Shown: in pieces, positions 1 to 6,584 of the stretch
How the letters are laid out: every line of letters starts with the position of its first letter
Position numbering within the stretch: position 1 is the stretch's first letter
Origin: JBIYSM02 sp044759095
GTDB lineage: Bacteria > Bacillota > Bacilli > Brevibacillales > Brevibacillaceae
Length of the DNA stretch: 26,453 bases
NCBI RefSeq assembly: GCF_044759095.2
Contig: NZ_JBIYSM020000049.1
Coordinates: 1-26,453, forward strand
Direction of reading: 5' to 3'
Made by a program: the position numbers and the translations under genes
Notes under the pieces: model-generated
What the model was told of the DNA's origin: nothing
What the model saw: only the letters and a program-made list of their open reading frames with translations
Database searches by the model: none

Positions 1-2
1 CT

Positions 3-1184
3 TCGCCAGCCGTAGTAGCAGTATTGACAATATTTTCATTCATCAGTGATGCCGTGAACGCGGCATGGAAGTCTTATATGAAAGAAGCCGGCCTGTTTGT
101 CAGAGAAGACGCTGCAGGGAATTTGATTGGCCGAAAAGAAGGACTCCAAAAAGACACTCCTACAATCATCATGGGTTCACATCTTGACTCCGTTCCTCAA
201 GGAGGTATGTTTGATGGTCCTCTTGGTGTGATTGCGGCTGTTGAGGTGTTGCAATCCATGCAGGAACATAAGGTGGTGACGGAGCATCCCATTGAAGTAA
301 TCGCGTTTACCGACGAGGAAGGAACCCGTTTCCATTTTGGGATGATTGGGAGCAGAGCCCTTGCAGGAACTTTGCAGCATGAGCATTTGCAACATGCGGA
401 TCAACAGGGAGTTACCCTTGCACAAGCGATGAAAGAAGCTGGACTCGATCCTGACCGGATATCAGAGGCGGCACGAGCAAAAGGGTCGGTGAAAGCCTAT
501 CTTGAGCTACATATCGAACAGGGAAAGATTCTGGAAAACAGTGGCTTATCCGTGGGGATTGTATCGGGTATCGCAGGTCCTTTGTGGCTGAAATTCACAT
601 TGTTCGGTGAGGCTGGCCATGCAGGTGCTACCCCCATGACGATTCGCAAGGATCCGTTAACGACTGCCGCTATTGTGATACAAGCAATAGATAACGAGGT
701 AAAAAAATACCCGGACGCGGTAGGAACGGTTGGGCAGATCTCCGTTAAACCGGGTGGGATTAATGTGATTCCCGGACAAGTCGAATTCACGTTGGATCTT
801 CGCGATATCGACGAGCAGGTTCGTACCGAACTCGAGAATCAGATCATATCCAACGCCCGAAAAATTTGTGACGAGCGCGGTGTGGCTATCCATATAGAAA
901 CCTTGCAACGGGTAGCACCTGCCCCTTGTTCCCAAGAAATTCGAGAAACGATTGAATGGGCATGTGAAAAAATAGGACGCAAAACGATGACGCTTCCCAG
1001 CGGGGCCGGCCACGATGGAATGCAATTCAAAGACTTTTGCCCAATCGGGATGATTTTCGTTCGCTCCAAGGATGGAATCAGCCACAATCCCGCCGAGTGG
1101 AGTTCTAAGGAAGACTGTGGAGATGGAGCGAATGTTCTTTACCATACGGTTTTGCGGCTTGCAGGCGAAAGAAAAATAGTGTAA
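3..1184 (+). CDS. M20-family hydantoinase/carbamoylase amidohydrolase, 5' partial
   Basis: Zn-dependent amidase of the N-carbamoyl-L-amino-acid hydrolase / allantoate amidohydrolase / beta-ureidopropionase family, cytosolic, removing a carbamoyl (ureido) group from an N-carbamoyl or ureido acid. Visible family motifs, in order, are GSHLDSVPQGGMFDG (metal His and Asp, codons at 180 and 186), TDEEGTRF (metal-binding Glu), LELHIEQG (metal His), AGHAGATPM in the dimerisation lid domain, and GAGHDGMQF near the C-terminus. The frame stays open to base 3, and residues encoded before a possible TTG at 24 still resemble the family, so I read the gene as running off the left edge rather than starting at 24. 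About 394 residues are seen and the family is usually about 410 long. A terminator follows the stop. The exact substrate cannot be told; beta-ureidopropionate or another carbamoyl amino acid would fit the aminotransferase downstream (inference). Confidence 0.88.
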   Translation, partial: SPAVVAVLTIFSFISDAVNAAWKSYMKEAGLFVREDAAGNLIGRKEGLQKDTPTIIMGSHLDSVPQGGMFDGPLGVIAAVEVLQSMQEHKVVTEHPIEVIAFTDEEGTRFHFGMIGSRALAGTLQHEHLQHADQQGVTLAQAMKEAGLDPDRISEAARAKGSVKAYLELHIEQGKILENSGLSVGIVSGIAGPLWLKFTLFGEAGHAGATPMTIRKDPLTTAAIVIQAIDNEVKKYPDAVGTVGQISVKPGGINVIPGQVEFTLDLRDIDEQVRTELENQIISNARKICDERGVAIHIETLQRVAPAPCSQEIRETIEWACEKIGRKTMTLPSGAGHDGMQFKDFCPIGMIFVRSKDGISHNPAEWSSKEDCGDGANVLYHTVLRLAGERKIV

Positions 1185-1199
1185 AAGATGACATCATAA

Positions 1200-1240
1200 A
1201 AATGAAGCCCCGTCCATGAAAAGGATCGCGGGCTTCATTT
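1200..1240. terminator. Bidirectional terminator between carbamoylase and gntR
   Basis: A perfect 11-bp inverted repeat, AAATGAAGCCC at 1200-1210 and GGGCTTCATTT at 1230-1240, lies between the converging carbamoylase and GntR genes. The A/T-rich arms supply T-runs in both directions, so it can stop transcription from both sides. Confidence 0.8.
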
Positions 1241-1261
1241 GTTATGAAAGGATGGAGGTGT

Positions 1262-1975
1262 CTATTCACGTACATCCAAGCCTTGACCTAGCAATATGTC
1301 CTGCAGATTGATATTGTAATTCCGAATCAAATTAAAATTGAGTCGCTTGCTTACATCTTCGATATGTCGCCGCATCAGATATTTGGCCAAAGCGACATCG
1401 TTATTTTCGATTGCATGCAAGATTTTGAGATGTTCCCCTGGGGAGTTTGGAGACTCTATACTCATTTCACTATAAAACGTGATGTATATGTTCGTCAGCA
1501 AAATAAGTTCCTGCAGGTGACGAACGATGAGGCCATTATTGCACAGCTTTGCGATCTCGATATGAAAGTTGTGAACTTGTTGCAAGACATTGCTAAAATC
1601 CTTGTCCCGATAAGCCTTTTCTTCAATGGCAAGTACATGTTTTAGTCTCGCAGCGGTATCGTCTGTCTGTTTAAAGTTTCGACAAGCCATTTCCACGGTA
1701 TATTCTTCGAGTAAGATCCTCATCTCAAAAACTTCTTTTACTTCCTTAGCAGTTGGGTTCGCAATAGAAGCTCCTTTGCGAGGACTAATGTCTACCAGTT
1801 TTTCGTAGGAAAGTTTTTGTAATGCTGTACGGACGGGCGTCCGGCTTACATTGAGAATATTTGCCAATACTTCCTCCGATAACTTGGTACCAGGAGGAAT
1901 TTCTCTATTTACAATCGCCCTTTTAATTTGTAGATAGATTTTGTCTACAAGTGATGTTTTTTCCGCAGCTTCCAA
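1262..1975 (-). CDS. GntR-family transcriptional regulator, FadR/FCD subfamily
   Basis: A DNA-binding regulator of 237 residues. The N-terminal winged helix-turn-helix (about residues 10-75) contains LANILNVSRTPVRTALQKL, the GntR recognition helix. The C-terminal all-helical FCD ligand domain (about 80-215) shows the expected His-bearing segments NFHIEIAKLCN, GEHLKILHAI and MRRHIEDV, which in this family often bind a metal and a carboxylic-acid effector. The start is TTG at 1975, chosen because GGAGG lies 8 nt upstream on the minus strand and no better start is in frame. It is divergent from the tctCBA operon, and the intergenic DNA holds a paired TTGTATACAA-type palindrome, the kind of site FCD regulators recognise. 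The same pair precedes the chrA-ggt operon at 5353-5375. I infer it represses both operons until an organic-acid substrate is bound. Confidence 0.93.
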   Translation of the reverse strand: MEAAEKTSLVDKIYLQIKRAIVNREIPPGTKLSEEVLANILNVSRTPVRTALQKLSYEKLVDISPRKGASIANPTAKEVKEVFEMRILLEEYTVEMACRNFKQTDDTAARLKHVLAIEEKAYRDKDFSNVLQQVHNFHIEIAKLCNNGLIVRHLQELILLTNIYITFYSEMSIESPNSPGEHLKILHAIENNDVALAKYLMRRHIEDVSKRLNFNLIRNYNINLQDILLGQGLDVRE

Positions 1976-1996
1976 TATGAATACCTCCTCACTGTC

Positions 1997-2014
1997 AGAA
2001 CTAGTTCTATTATA
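1997..2014 (-). promoter_or_regulatory. Candidate -10 of gntR with adjacent 12-bp palindrome
   Basis: On the minus strand TATAAT occupies 2014-2009, followed immediately by the perfect palindrome AGAACTAGTTCT (1997-2008) and then the gntR ribosome binding site. No good -35 is found at 16-18 bp; a TTGAAA lies only 14 bp away. The palindrome sits where transcription would begin and differs from the TTGTATACAA sites, so it may serve another regulator or be chance. Confidence 0.4.
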
Positions 2015-2038
2015 GGATTATTTAATATTTTCAACCTA

Positions 2039-2067
2039 TTGATTTTTCGAAAAATATTCAATATAAT
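2039..2067 (+). promoter_or_regulatory. Sigma-A-type promoter of tctCBA
   Basis: TTGATT at 2039-2044 and TATAAT at 2062-2067 are separated by exactly 17 bp. The promoter points at tctC and is followed 10 bp downstream by the paired palindromic operator, so a bound repressor would block transcript initiation or early elongation. Confidence 0.75.
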
Positions 2068-2077
2068 CAAATCTAAA

Positions 2078-2100
2078 TTGTATACAATTTATGTATACAG
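2078..2100. promoter_or_regulatory. Paired GntR/FCD operator upstream of tctC
   Basis: The perfect 10-bp palindrome TTGTATACAA (2078-2087) is followed 13 bp later by ATGTATACAG (2091-2100), whose central eight bases TGTATACA are again a perfect palindrome. The same arrangement with the same 13-bp phase occurs at 5353-5375. The TnGTATACnA pattern agrees with known FCD-type GntR sites, and the divergent regulator at 1262-1975 is the obvious candidate to bind it. Confidence 0.75.
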
Positions 2101-2162
2101 TTTTGCACACAGAAAGAAATATGTCAATAAAGGAATCTTTCGTAAAAAGGGGAGGAAATCAT

Positions 2163-3164
2163 TTGAAAAGAAAGCGTTTTTATGGAGTGGCCAGCTGCTT
2201 ATTGCTGGTATCTGCACTACTGACGGCATGCGGTCAACAAACAACAGGTACGAATCCTGGCAAAGTAGTTGATTACCCGAAAAAAGCGATCAAGATGATC
2301 GTGCCATTTACACCTGGGGGGAATACGGATATTGCGGCGAGGATTATTGCGCAGGCAGCAAACAAGTACCTGCCTAATGGCCAAACCATTGTTGTCGAGA
2401 ACAAACCGGGCGGCGGCGGCACGGTCGGAACGACAGAAGTGGTGAAGACCCAGCCAGATGGCTATGTCATTGGCACGACGACAGGAGGACCTATTACCAT
2501 TCAGCCGCATTTCGGCAAAACAAAATATACACCAAATGATATTCAGCCGATTATGAGAGTCGTTTCCATGTCAAACGTATTGGTAGTAAGGTCCGATGCA
2601 CCGTGGAAAACCTTTGACGAGTGGTTGGCCTATGTAAAACAAAACCCTGGCAAATTCCGATATTCCACTGCCGGTACAGGATTATCGGGACATATTACCA
2701 TGGAAGCACTGAACATGAAAGCAGGCGTGCAAACCAAGCAGGTGCCTTTTGAAGGAGCGGCGCCAGCCATCACCGCCTTGTTGGGTGGCCATGTAGAGGG
2801 AGCCATCATTGGTGCGATTGAAGCAAAACCTCACGTCGATTCAGGTGAGATGAGGGTTCTGATCAATACGGGCACGATGAAATCCGAAGCGTTTAAAGAC
2901 ATTCCTTCTCTTAAGGAAAAGGGAATTGACGTCGCGGTAGATGTGTGGACAGGGGTTTTTGCGCCAAAAGACTTGCCTGCCGAAATAAGAGATATCTTGC
3001 ACGAAACGTTTAAAAAAGCGATTGAAGACCCCGAAGTCATTGAGAAATATAAAAAGCTCGGAATCGACACCGCATATGCCGGACCAGACGATTTCAAAAA
3101 AGCGATTGAAGAAGAGTATAAAAATAATGGTGAAGTTTTGAAAGCTGCTGGAATCATTAAATAA
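2163..3164 (+). CDS. tctC: Tripartite tricarboxylate transporter (TTT) solute-binding lipoprotein TctC
   Basis: Extracytoplasmic substrate-binding protein of a TTT system (Bug/TctC family), capturing a carboxylated solute for the TctB/TctA membrane part. The TTG start at 2163 is preferred: AAGGGGAGG sits 7 nt upstream, and it gives a proper lipoprotein signal, MKRKRF then a hydrophobic stretch ending LLTAC with the lipidated Cys at residue 23. A longer in-frame reading from ATG 2091 would make the operator coding and bury the signal peptide. The mature protein shows the family loops PFTPGGNTDIAAR, ENKPGGGGTVG and STAGTGLSGH that wrap the ligand carboxylate. Its 333 residues are normal for the family. 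It is the first gene of tctC-B-A and is separated from tctB by a hairpin. The substrate is unknown: TTT systems carry citrate, glutarate, terephthalate and many other acids. Confidence 0.95.
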   Translation: MKRKRFYGVASCLLLVSALLTACGQQTTGTNPGKVVDYPKKAIKMIVPFTPGGNTDIAARIIAQAANKYLPNGQTIVVENKPGGGGTVGTTEVVKTQPDGYVIGTTTGGPITIQPHFGKTKYTPNDIQPIMRVVSMSNVLVVRSDAPWKTFDEWLAYVKQNPGKFRYSTAGTGLSGHITMEALNMKAGVQTKQVPFEGAAPAITALLGGHVEGAIIGAIEAKPHVDSGEMRVLINTGTMKSEAFKDIPSLKEKGIDVAVDVWTGVFAPKDLPAEIRDILHETFKKAIEDPEVIEKYKKLGIDTAYAGPDDFKKAIEEEYKNNGEVLKAAGIIK

Positions 3165-3172
3165 AGCGCAAA

Positions 3173-3213
3173 GGGGTATATAAGGGTGAAATTTATTCCC
3201 ATTATATACCCTT
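3173..3213 (+). terminator. Intra-operon hairpin between tctC and tctB
   Basis: GGGTATATAA with GGG next to it (3174-3186) pairs with CCC and TTATATACCC (3198-3211), with one bulged A, directly after the tctC stop. The following TTCTTATAG is only weakly T-rich, so this looks like an attenuating or 3'-end-protecting hairpin that would leave more binding-protein mRNA than membrane-subunit mRNA, rather than a full stop. Confidence 0.65.
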
Positions 3214-3253
3214 CTTATAGCGACAGTTGAGTGAATGTAAGGTGGTGTAATCG

Positions 3254-3706
3254 TTGTTAAAGAAAAATGCAAGTACGTGGGCGGGAATGTTTTTTTTAGG
3301 GATCGCCATCCTTTTTTTCATGGAGTCGCTACATTATGAATATATAGGTCAATTTGGACCAGGGCCTGCTATGTTCCCTGTATGGTTAAGCGCCATATTG
3401 GGAGTTTTATCCCTCCTTTACATAGCGGAGTCGTTTAGAAATCCCTTACCTTTTCTTGATTTCCTGCCTGCCAAAGAAGGCAGAAGAAATATAGTTAACA
3501 TTATTGGATTATTGGCTTTCCTTATATGTATCATCTCTTTTACTGGTTTTGTGATTGCGAGCACGATATTCCTTTTTGTCTTGTTTAATGGTGAATACAA
3601 GTGGTACACAAGTTTAGGGATGGCTTTCTGTATATCCATTTGCTTGTTTGTGCTATTCGACGTTTTATTACAAATACCACTTCCTGTTAATATTTTGGGA
3701 TGGTGA
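3254..3706 (+). CDS. tctB: TTT transporter small membrane subunit TctB
   Basis: Small integral membrane subunit of the TTT transporter, 150 residues, with four predicted hydrophobic segments at about residues 9-27, 39-58, 78-105 and 115-140. The motif GPGPAMFPVWLSAILG in the second segment is typical of TctB, which is otherwise poorly conserved. The start is TTG at 3254 with AAGGTGG about 7 nt upstream. It ends 13 nt before tctA, and the tctA ribosome binding site directly follows its stop codon, so the two are translationally linked. It is assigned by size, topology and position between tctC and tctA. Confidence 0.9.
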   Translation: MLKKNASTWAGMFFLGIAILFFMESLHYEYIGQFGPGPAMFPVWLSAILGVLSLLYIAESFRNPLPFLDFLPAKEGRRNIVNIIGLLAFLICIISFTGFVIASTIFLFVLFNGEYKWYTSLGMAFCISICLFVLFDVLLQIPLPVNILGW

Positions 3707-3719
3707 GGGAGGAGCGTAT

Positions 3720-5225
3720 ATGGAGTCAATGACCTATTTGCTTGATGGATTTGGGAGTGCGCTTTCCTGGTGGAACCTCCTTTACTGTTTGATTGGGGTA
3801 ACGGTCGGAATGTTTATTGGCGTAATGCCAGGTCTTGGGCCCGTTTCCGGAACGGCTATCCTCATCCCGCTTACATTTGGCATGGATCCCATTTCCGCGA
3901 TCATCATGTTGTCGGGTATCTATTACGGGGCCATGTATGGTGGAACCATCACCTCCGTGTTGATCAATACACCAGGAGAAGCCGCTTCGGTCATTACCTG
4001 TATTGATGGTCATCAAATGGCGAGGCAGGGAAAGGCAGGGACAGCTTTAGGAGTAGCAGCCATCGGCTCGTTTATCGGTGGGACCATATCCATTATTGGA
4101 TTAACCTTTGTGGCGCCGATCCTGGCTTCCTTCGCTTTAAGCTTTGGGCCACCTGAATTTTTCACGTTGATGCTGATGGGATTGATGATGTTAGTTGGAT
4201 TAATGGGGAAATCAGTCATTCGCGGATTAATTGCGGCTACCTTTGGATTACTGCTCTCCTTGATCGGCATGGATCCTATTTCCGGTGAGATTCGTTTTTC
4301 CTTCGGAATCGTTAATCTGATTGATGGATTGGATTTTGTGGCCGTTGCTATGGGTCTGTTTGGCATCTCAGAAATTCTCTTAAATGCTGAACAGAAAATG
4401 AGTCACGAGAAGCCAGCCAAAGTAACCCGATTGCTGCCTGAGAAAGGGGAATGGAGCCCTACCTTCAAATCGATCGGCCGTGGAACCATAATAGGCTTTA
4501 TCGTTGGGCTCATTCCCGGGGCCAATGCAGTGATTGCTTCCTTGCTTTCTTATTCCGTTGAGAGAAAAATTGCGAAGAACCCTTCAAGATTCGGAAAAGG
4601 GGCCATTGAAGGGGTAGCGGGTCCGGAAACCGCGAATAATGCGTGCAGCGGCTCTGCCCTGATCCCTTTGTTCACGTTAGGCATACCCAGTTCGCCGACG
4701 GTAGCGGTCCTTTTCGGGGCTTTTATGATGCATGGACTGACCCCTGGACCCGCATTATTTCAGAATAATCCTGATTTTATCTGGGCTGTTATTGCCAGCT
4801 TGTTTATTGGTAACGTAATTCTACTGATCATGAATTTACCGATGGCAAGAGTATGGGCCAAAATTGCGCTCATTCCGTATAAGCTCTTGTTTCCGATCAT
4901 TTTGCTTCTATCTTTTATCGGTGCTTACAGCATAAACAACAGTTTATGGGATGTTGCGGTCATGCTGTTTTTCGGGCTAGTCGGATACTTTATGAAAAAG
5001 CTGGATATTCCATTGGCTGTCATCGTACTCACATTCGTGTTGGGACCACAAATTGAATCATCATTGCTGCAATCACTGGCGCTTTCCGATGGAAGTATGT
5101 TCATTTTCTTCGAAAGACCCATTTCAGCTGCTTTACTTGTTTTCATCTTCATCGTATTGCTCGCTACGATTTTTACTAGTTTGAAAAATAAAAGGGGCGG
5201 ATTGGTAAGTGACGTGGAGCTATAA
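3720..5225 (+). CDS. tctA: TTT transporter large membrane subunit TctA
   Basis: Large permease subunit, 501 residues and about 11-12 membrane segments, that moves the TctC-delivered solute using an ion gradient. The signature GVMPGLGPVSGTAILIPLTF near residue 40 and its internal counterpart GLIPGANAVIASLLSY near 265 reflect the family's inverted repeat. The start ATG 3720 is chosen over an in-frame ATG at 3648 because GGGAGGAG lies 5 nt upstream and the earlier codon falls inside tctB. It is the last gene of the tctCBA operon and is followed by a terminator hairpin at 5267-5304. Its length and motifs are normal for TctA and nothing is damaged. The substrate is not predictable from the sequence. 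Confidence 0.96.
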   Translation: MESMTYLLDGFGSALSWWNLLYCLIGVTVGMFIGVMPGLGPVSGTAILIPLTFGMDPISAIIMLSGIYYGAMYGGTITSVLINTPGEAASVITCIDGHQMARQGKAGTALGVAAIGSFIGGTISIIGLTFVAPILASFALSFGPPEFFTLMLMGLMMLVGLMGKSVIRGLIAATFGLLLSLIGMDPISGEIRFSFGIVNLIDGLDFVAVAMGLFGISEILLNAEQKMSHEKPAKVTRLLPEKGEWSPTFKSIGRGTIIGFIVGLIPGANAVIASLLSYSVERKIAKNPSRFGKGAIEGVAGPETANNACSGSALIPLFTLGIPSSPTVAVLFGAFMMHGLTPGPALFQNNPDFIWAVIASLFIGNVILLIMNLPMARVWAKIALIPYKLLFPIILLLSFIGAYSINNSLWDVAVMLFFGLVGYFMKKLDIPLAVIVLTFVLGPQIESSLLQSLALSDGSMFIFFERPISAALLVFIFIVLLATIFTSLKNKRGGLVSDVEL

Positions 5226-5266
5226 TCCACGCTTGATTTCCATGCCTGAATCGATTGCTGTCTGGA

Positions 5267-5304
5267 AGGTCAGTAGCCCACACAAAAGGCTTACTGATCT
5301 TTTT
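5267..5304 (+). terminator. Terminator of tctCBA
   Basis: AGGTCAGTAGCC (5267-5278) can pair with GGCTTACTGATCT (5288-5300), with one bulge and a G-T pair, followed by TTTT at 5301-5304. It ends the tct operon before the promoter and operator of the next operon. Confidence 0.65.
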
Positions 5305-5306
5305 CC

Positions 5307-5335
5307 TTCACGTGTCAGAAAATAAAAAATAAAAT
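5307..5335 (+). promoter_or_regulatory. Candidate promoter of the chrA-ggt-gabT operon
   Basis: TTCACG (5307-5312) and TAAAAT (5330-5335) are spaced 17 bp. An alternative is TTGAAA (5347-5352) with TATACA (5369-5374), spacer 16 bp, which would lie directly on the paired operator. In either case the operator is placed to repress this promoter. Confidence 0.5.
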
Positions 5336-5352
5336 CAAAAATGTTATTGAAA

Positions 5353-5375
5353 TTGTATACAATTATTGTATACAA
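5353..5375. promoter_or_regulatory. Second paired GntR/FCD operator
   Basis: Two perfect TTGTATACAA palindromes at 5353-5362 and 5366-5375, 13 bp apart from start to start, repeat the arrangement at 2078-2100. This puts the downstream chrA-chrA-ggt-gabT-aldehyde dehydrogenase genes in the same predicted regulon as tctCBA. Confidence 0.8.
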
Positions 5376-5420
5376 TTTGTTTAATACCAAACAGTCATTG
5401 GCAAGCGAAGAAGATAGAGG

Positions 5421-5438
5421 AAAGGATGGGTTTCCTTT
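5421..5438 (+). promoter_or_regulatory. Hairpin covering the ribosome binding site of the first chrA gene
   Basis: AAAGGA (5421-5426), which is the Shine-Dalgarno sequence, can pair with TCCTTT (5433-5438), which runs into the TTG start codon. The 6-bp stem could damp translation of this membrane protein. It is short and may be incidental. Confidence 0.35.
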
Positions 5439-6015
5439 GGAGTACTGGAACATATTTCTCGCATTTTTTCGTATCGGGATTTTTGGCTATGGTGGAGGTC
5501 CGTCCATGATCCCCCTGTTTCACACGGAATGCGTGAAAAGGTATAAGTGGGTTACCGCGGATGAATTTGCCGATTATCTGGCATTAGGCAATGCGCTTCC
5601 GGGGCCCATCGCAACAAAAATGGCAAGCTATGTTGGCTATAAAGTAAAAGGATGGGCGGGTTCCATTATCGCTATTTCCGCTGTTACGCTCCCTGTTCTC
5701 ATCACCATGATCGGGCTGCTGCAGTTTGTTTACGCTCTGAAGGAGTCGGGTCTGGTACATGGCATGGTGCAGGCCATTCAGCCGGTAATTGGGATCATGA
5801 TGGCCGCTTTAGCCTATGAGTTTGCGGTAAAAGGATGGAAGGATGCAGGAAATAAACAGGGATTTGTTGGGATGATGCTTATATCGGTTGTGTTGATTCA
5901 CCTTCTCGATGTACATCCTGGAATCTTGGTTGCCTTATCCTTGGTTGGTTCCTTTCTCTATTCCACCTGGCAAACGAGAAAGCACGAAAAAAAGTCATTG
6001 GATGTAGGAGCATGA
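5437..6015 (+). CDS. chrA: Half-size chromate-transporter (CHR) family protein, first of a pair
   Basis: Short-chain CHR-family membrane protein of 192 residues, one CHR domain, expected to work with the partner encoded immediately downstream. The motif FGYGGGPSMIPL at about residues 15-26 and the loop LGNALPGPIATK mark the family, and five to six hydrophobic segments follow. The start TTG 5437 is chosen by alignment with its paralogue at 13579-14166 and by the AAAGGA site upstream; an in-frame start at 5341 would include both operators. The stop overlaps the next start (ATGA). Known short-chain CHR pairs export chromate. Here the pair lies in a carboxylate and amine catabolic operon and upstream of a GGT, as in B. 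subtilis ywrAB/ywrD, so a different anion substrate is plausible (inference). Confidence 0.9.
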   Translation: MEYWNIFLAFFRIGIFGYGGGPSMIPLFHTECVKRYKWVTADEFADYLALGNALPGPIATKMASYVGYKVKGWAGSIIAISAVTLPVLITMIGLLQFVYALKESGLVHGMVQAIQPVIGIMMAALAYEFAVKGWKDAGNKQGFVGMMLISVVLIHLLDVHPGILVALSLVGSFLYSTWQTRKHEKKSLDVGA

Positions 6016-6551
6016 TGACCATGTTGTATATAGATATTTTTTGGGCATTCTTTATTGCCAATCTGCTGGGGTATGGCGGAGGACCACCGAGCATCCCGCT
6101 CATCCAGAACGAAGTGGTAAATCACTATCATTGGCTTACCGTTGAGGAATTCGGCGAGATATTGGCTCTCGGCAACGCATTGCCAAGCCCCATCAATACA
6201 AAATTGGCGGGTTACATCGGATATCAAGTAGGCGGTGTGCCCGGGGCGATTGTCGCTTTCCTCGCGACGGTAGCTCCAACGGCTATTGCCATGATCCTGC
6301 TCCTCAAGTTCGTCACAATTTTTCAAAAAGCTCCTCAGGTTAAGGCAATGACCCAGTCAGTCCGACCCATTGTAGCTGTTCTGCTAGGGATCCTAGCCTA
6401 CGAATTTTTCAAAAATGCGGTACAAGGCGCAGGATGGGTACATACCCTTCTCTTGACAGCAGTTGCGTACTTTTTCCTTGAAAGAAAGAAAGTGAATCCG
6501 GCGATTGTCATTGCCATGTCTATGGTGTATGGAATGGCGTTTATTCATTAA
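6012..6551 (+). CDS. chrA: Half-size chromate-transporter (CHR) family protein, second of a pair
   Basis: Partner of the preceding CHR protein, 179 residues, with the family motif LGYGGGPPSIPL near residue 18. It starts at ATG 6012 within the stop of the previous gene; GTAGGAG lies just upstream, and another ATG at 6021 is possible. The four-base overlap implies coupled translation and a heterodimer. One oddity: the conserved loop LPGPIATK seen in the other three CHR proteins of this window reads LPSPINTK here, changing two positions of a conserved segment. The following gamma-glutamyltransferase gene starts 33 nt later with no terminator between. Confidence 0.9.
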   Translation: MMTMLYIDIFWAFFIANLLGYGGGPPSIPLIQNEVVNHYHWLTVEEFGEILALGNALPSPINTKLAGYIGYQVGGVPGAIVAFLATVAPTAIAMILLLKFVTIFQKAPQVKAMTQSVRPIVAVLLGILAYEFFKNAVQGAGWVHTLLLTAVAYFFLERKKVNPAIVIAMSMVYGMAFIH

Positions 6552-6584
6552 AAGAACAAACATTCAAAAAAAGGAGAAATCACG

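Noticed and set aside
24..26. TTG as the real start of the carbamoylase
   Set aside because: The frame is open to base 3 and upstream residues still resemble the family; no ribosome site is next to the TTG. The gene is more likely cut by the window edge.
657..1145. Long open frame on the minus strand within the carbamoylase gene
   Set aside because: It is antisense to a clearly conserved enzyme, has no ribosome site and shows no recognisable domain.
2091..2162. Longer tctC beginning at ATG 2091
   Set aside because: It would make the second operator palindrome coding and place 24 residues before a clear lipoprotein signal peptide; TTG 2163 has a near-perfect ribosome site.
5341..5436. Longer first chrA gene starting at ATG 5341
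   Set aside because: The extension encodes the two operators, has no family similarity, and the paralogue at 13579-14166 starts at the point matching 5437.
5220..5453. Minus-strand open frame of about 77 codons in the gap after tctA
   Set aside because: It overlaps the terminator, promoter and both operators and has no domain; the gap is regulatory.
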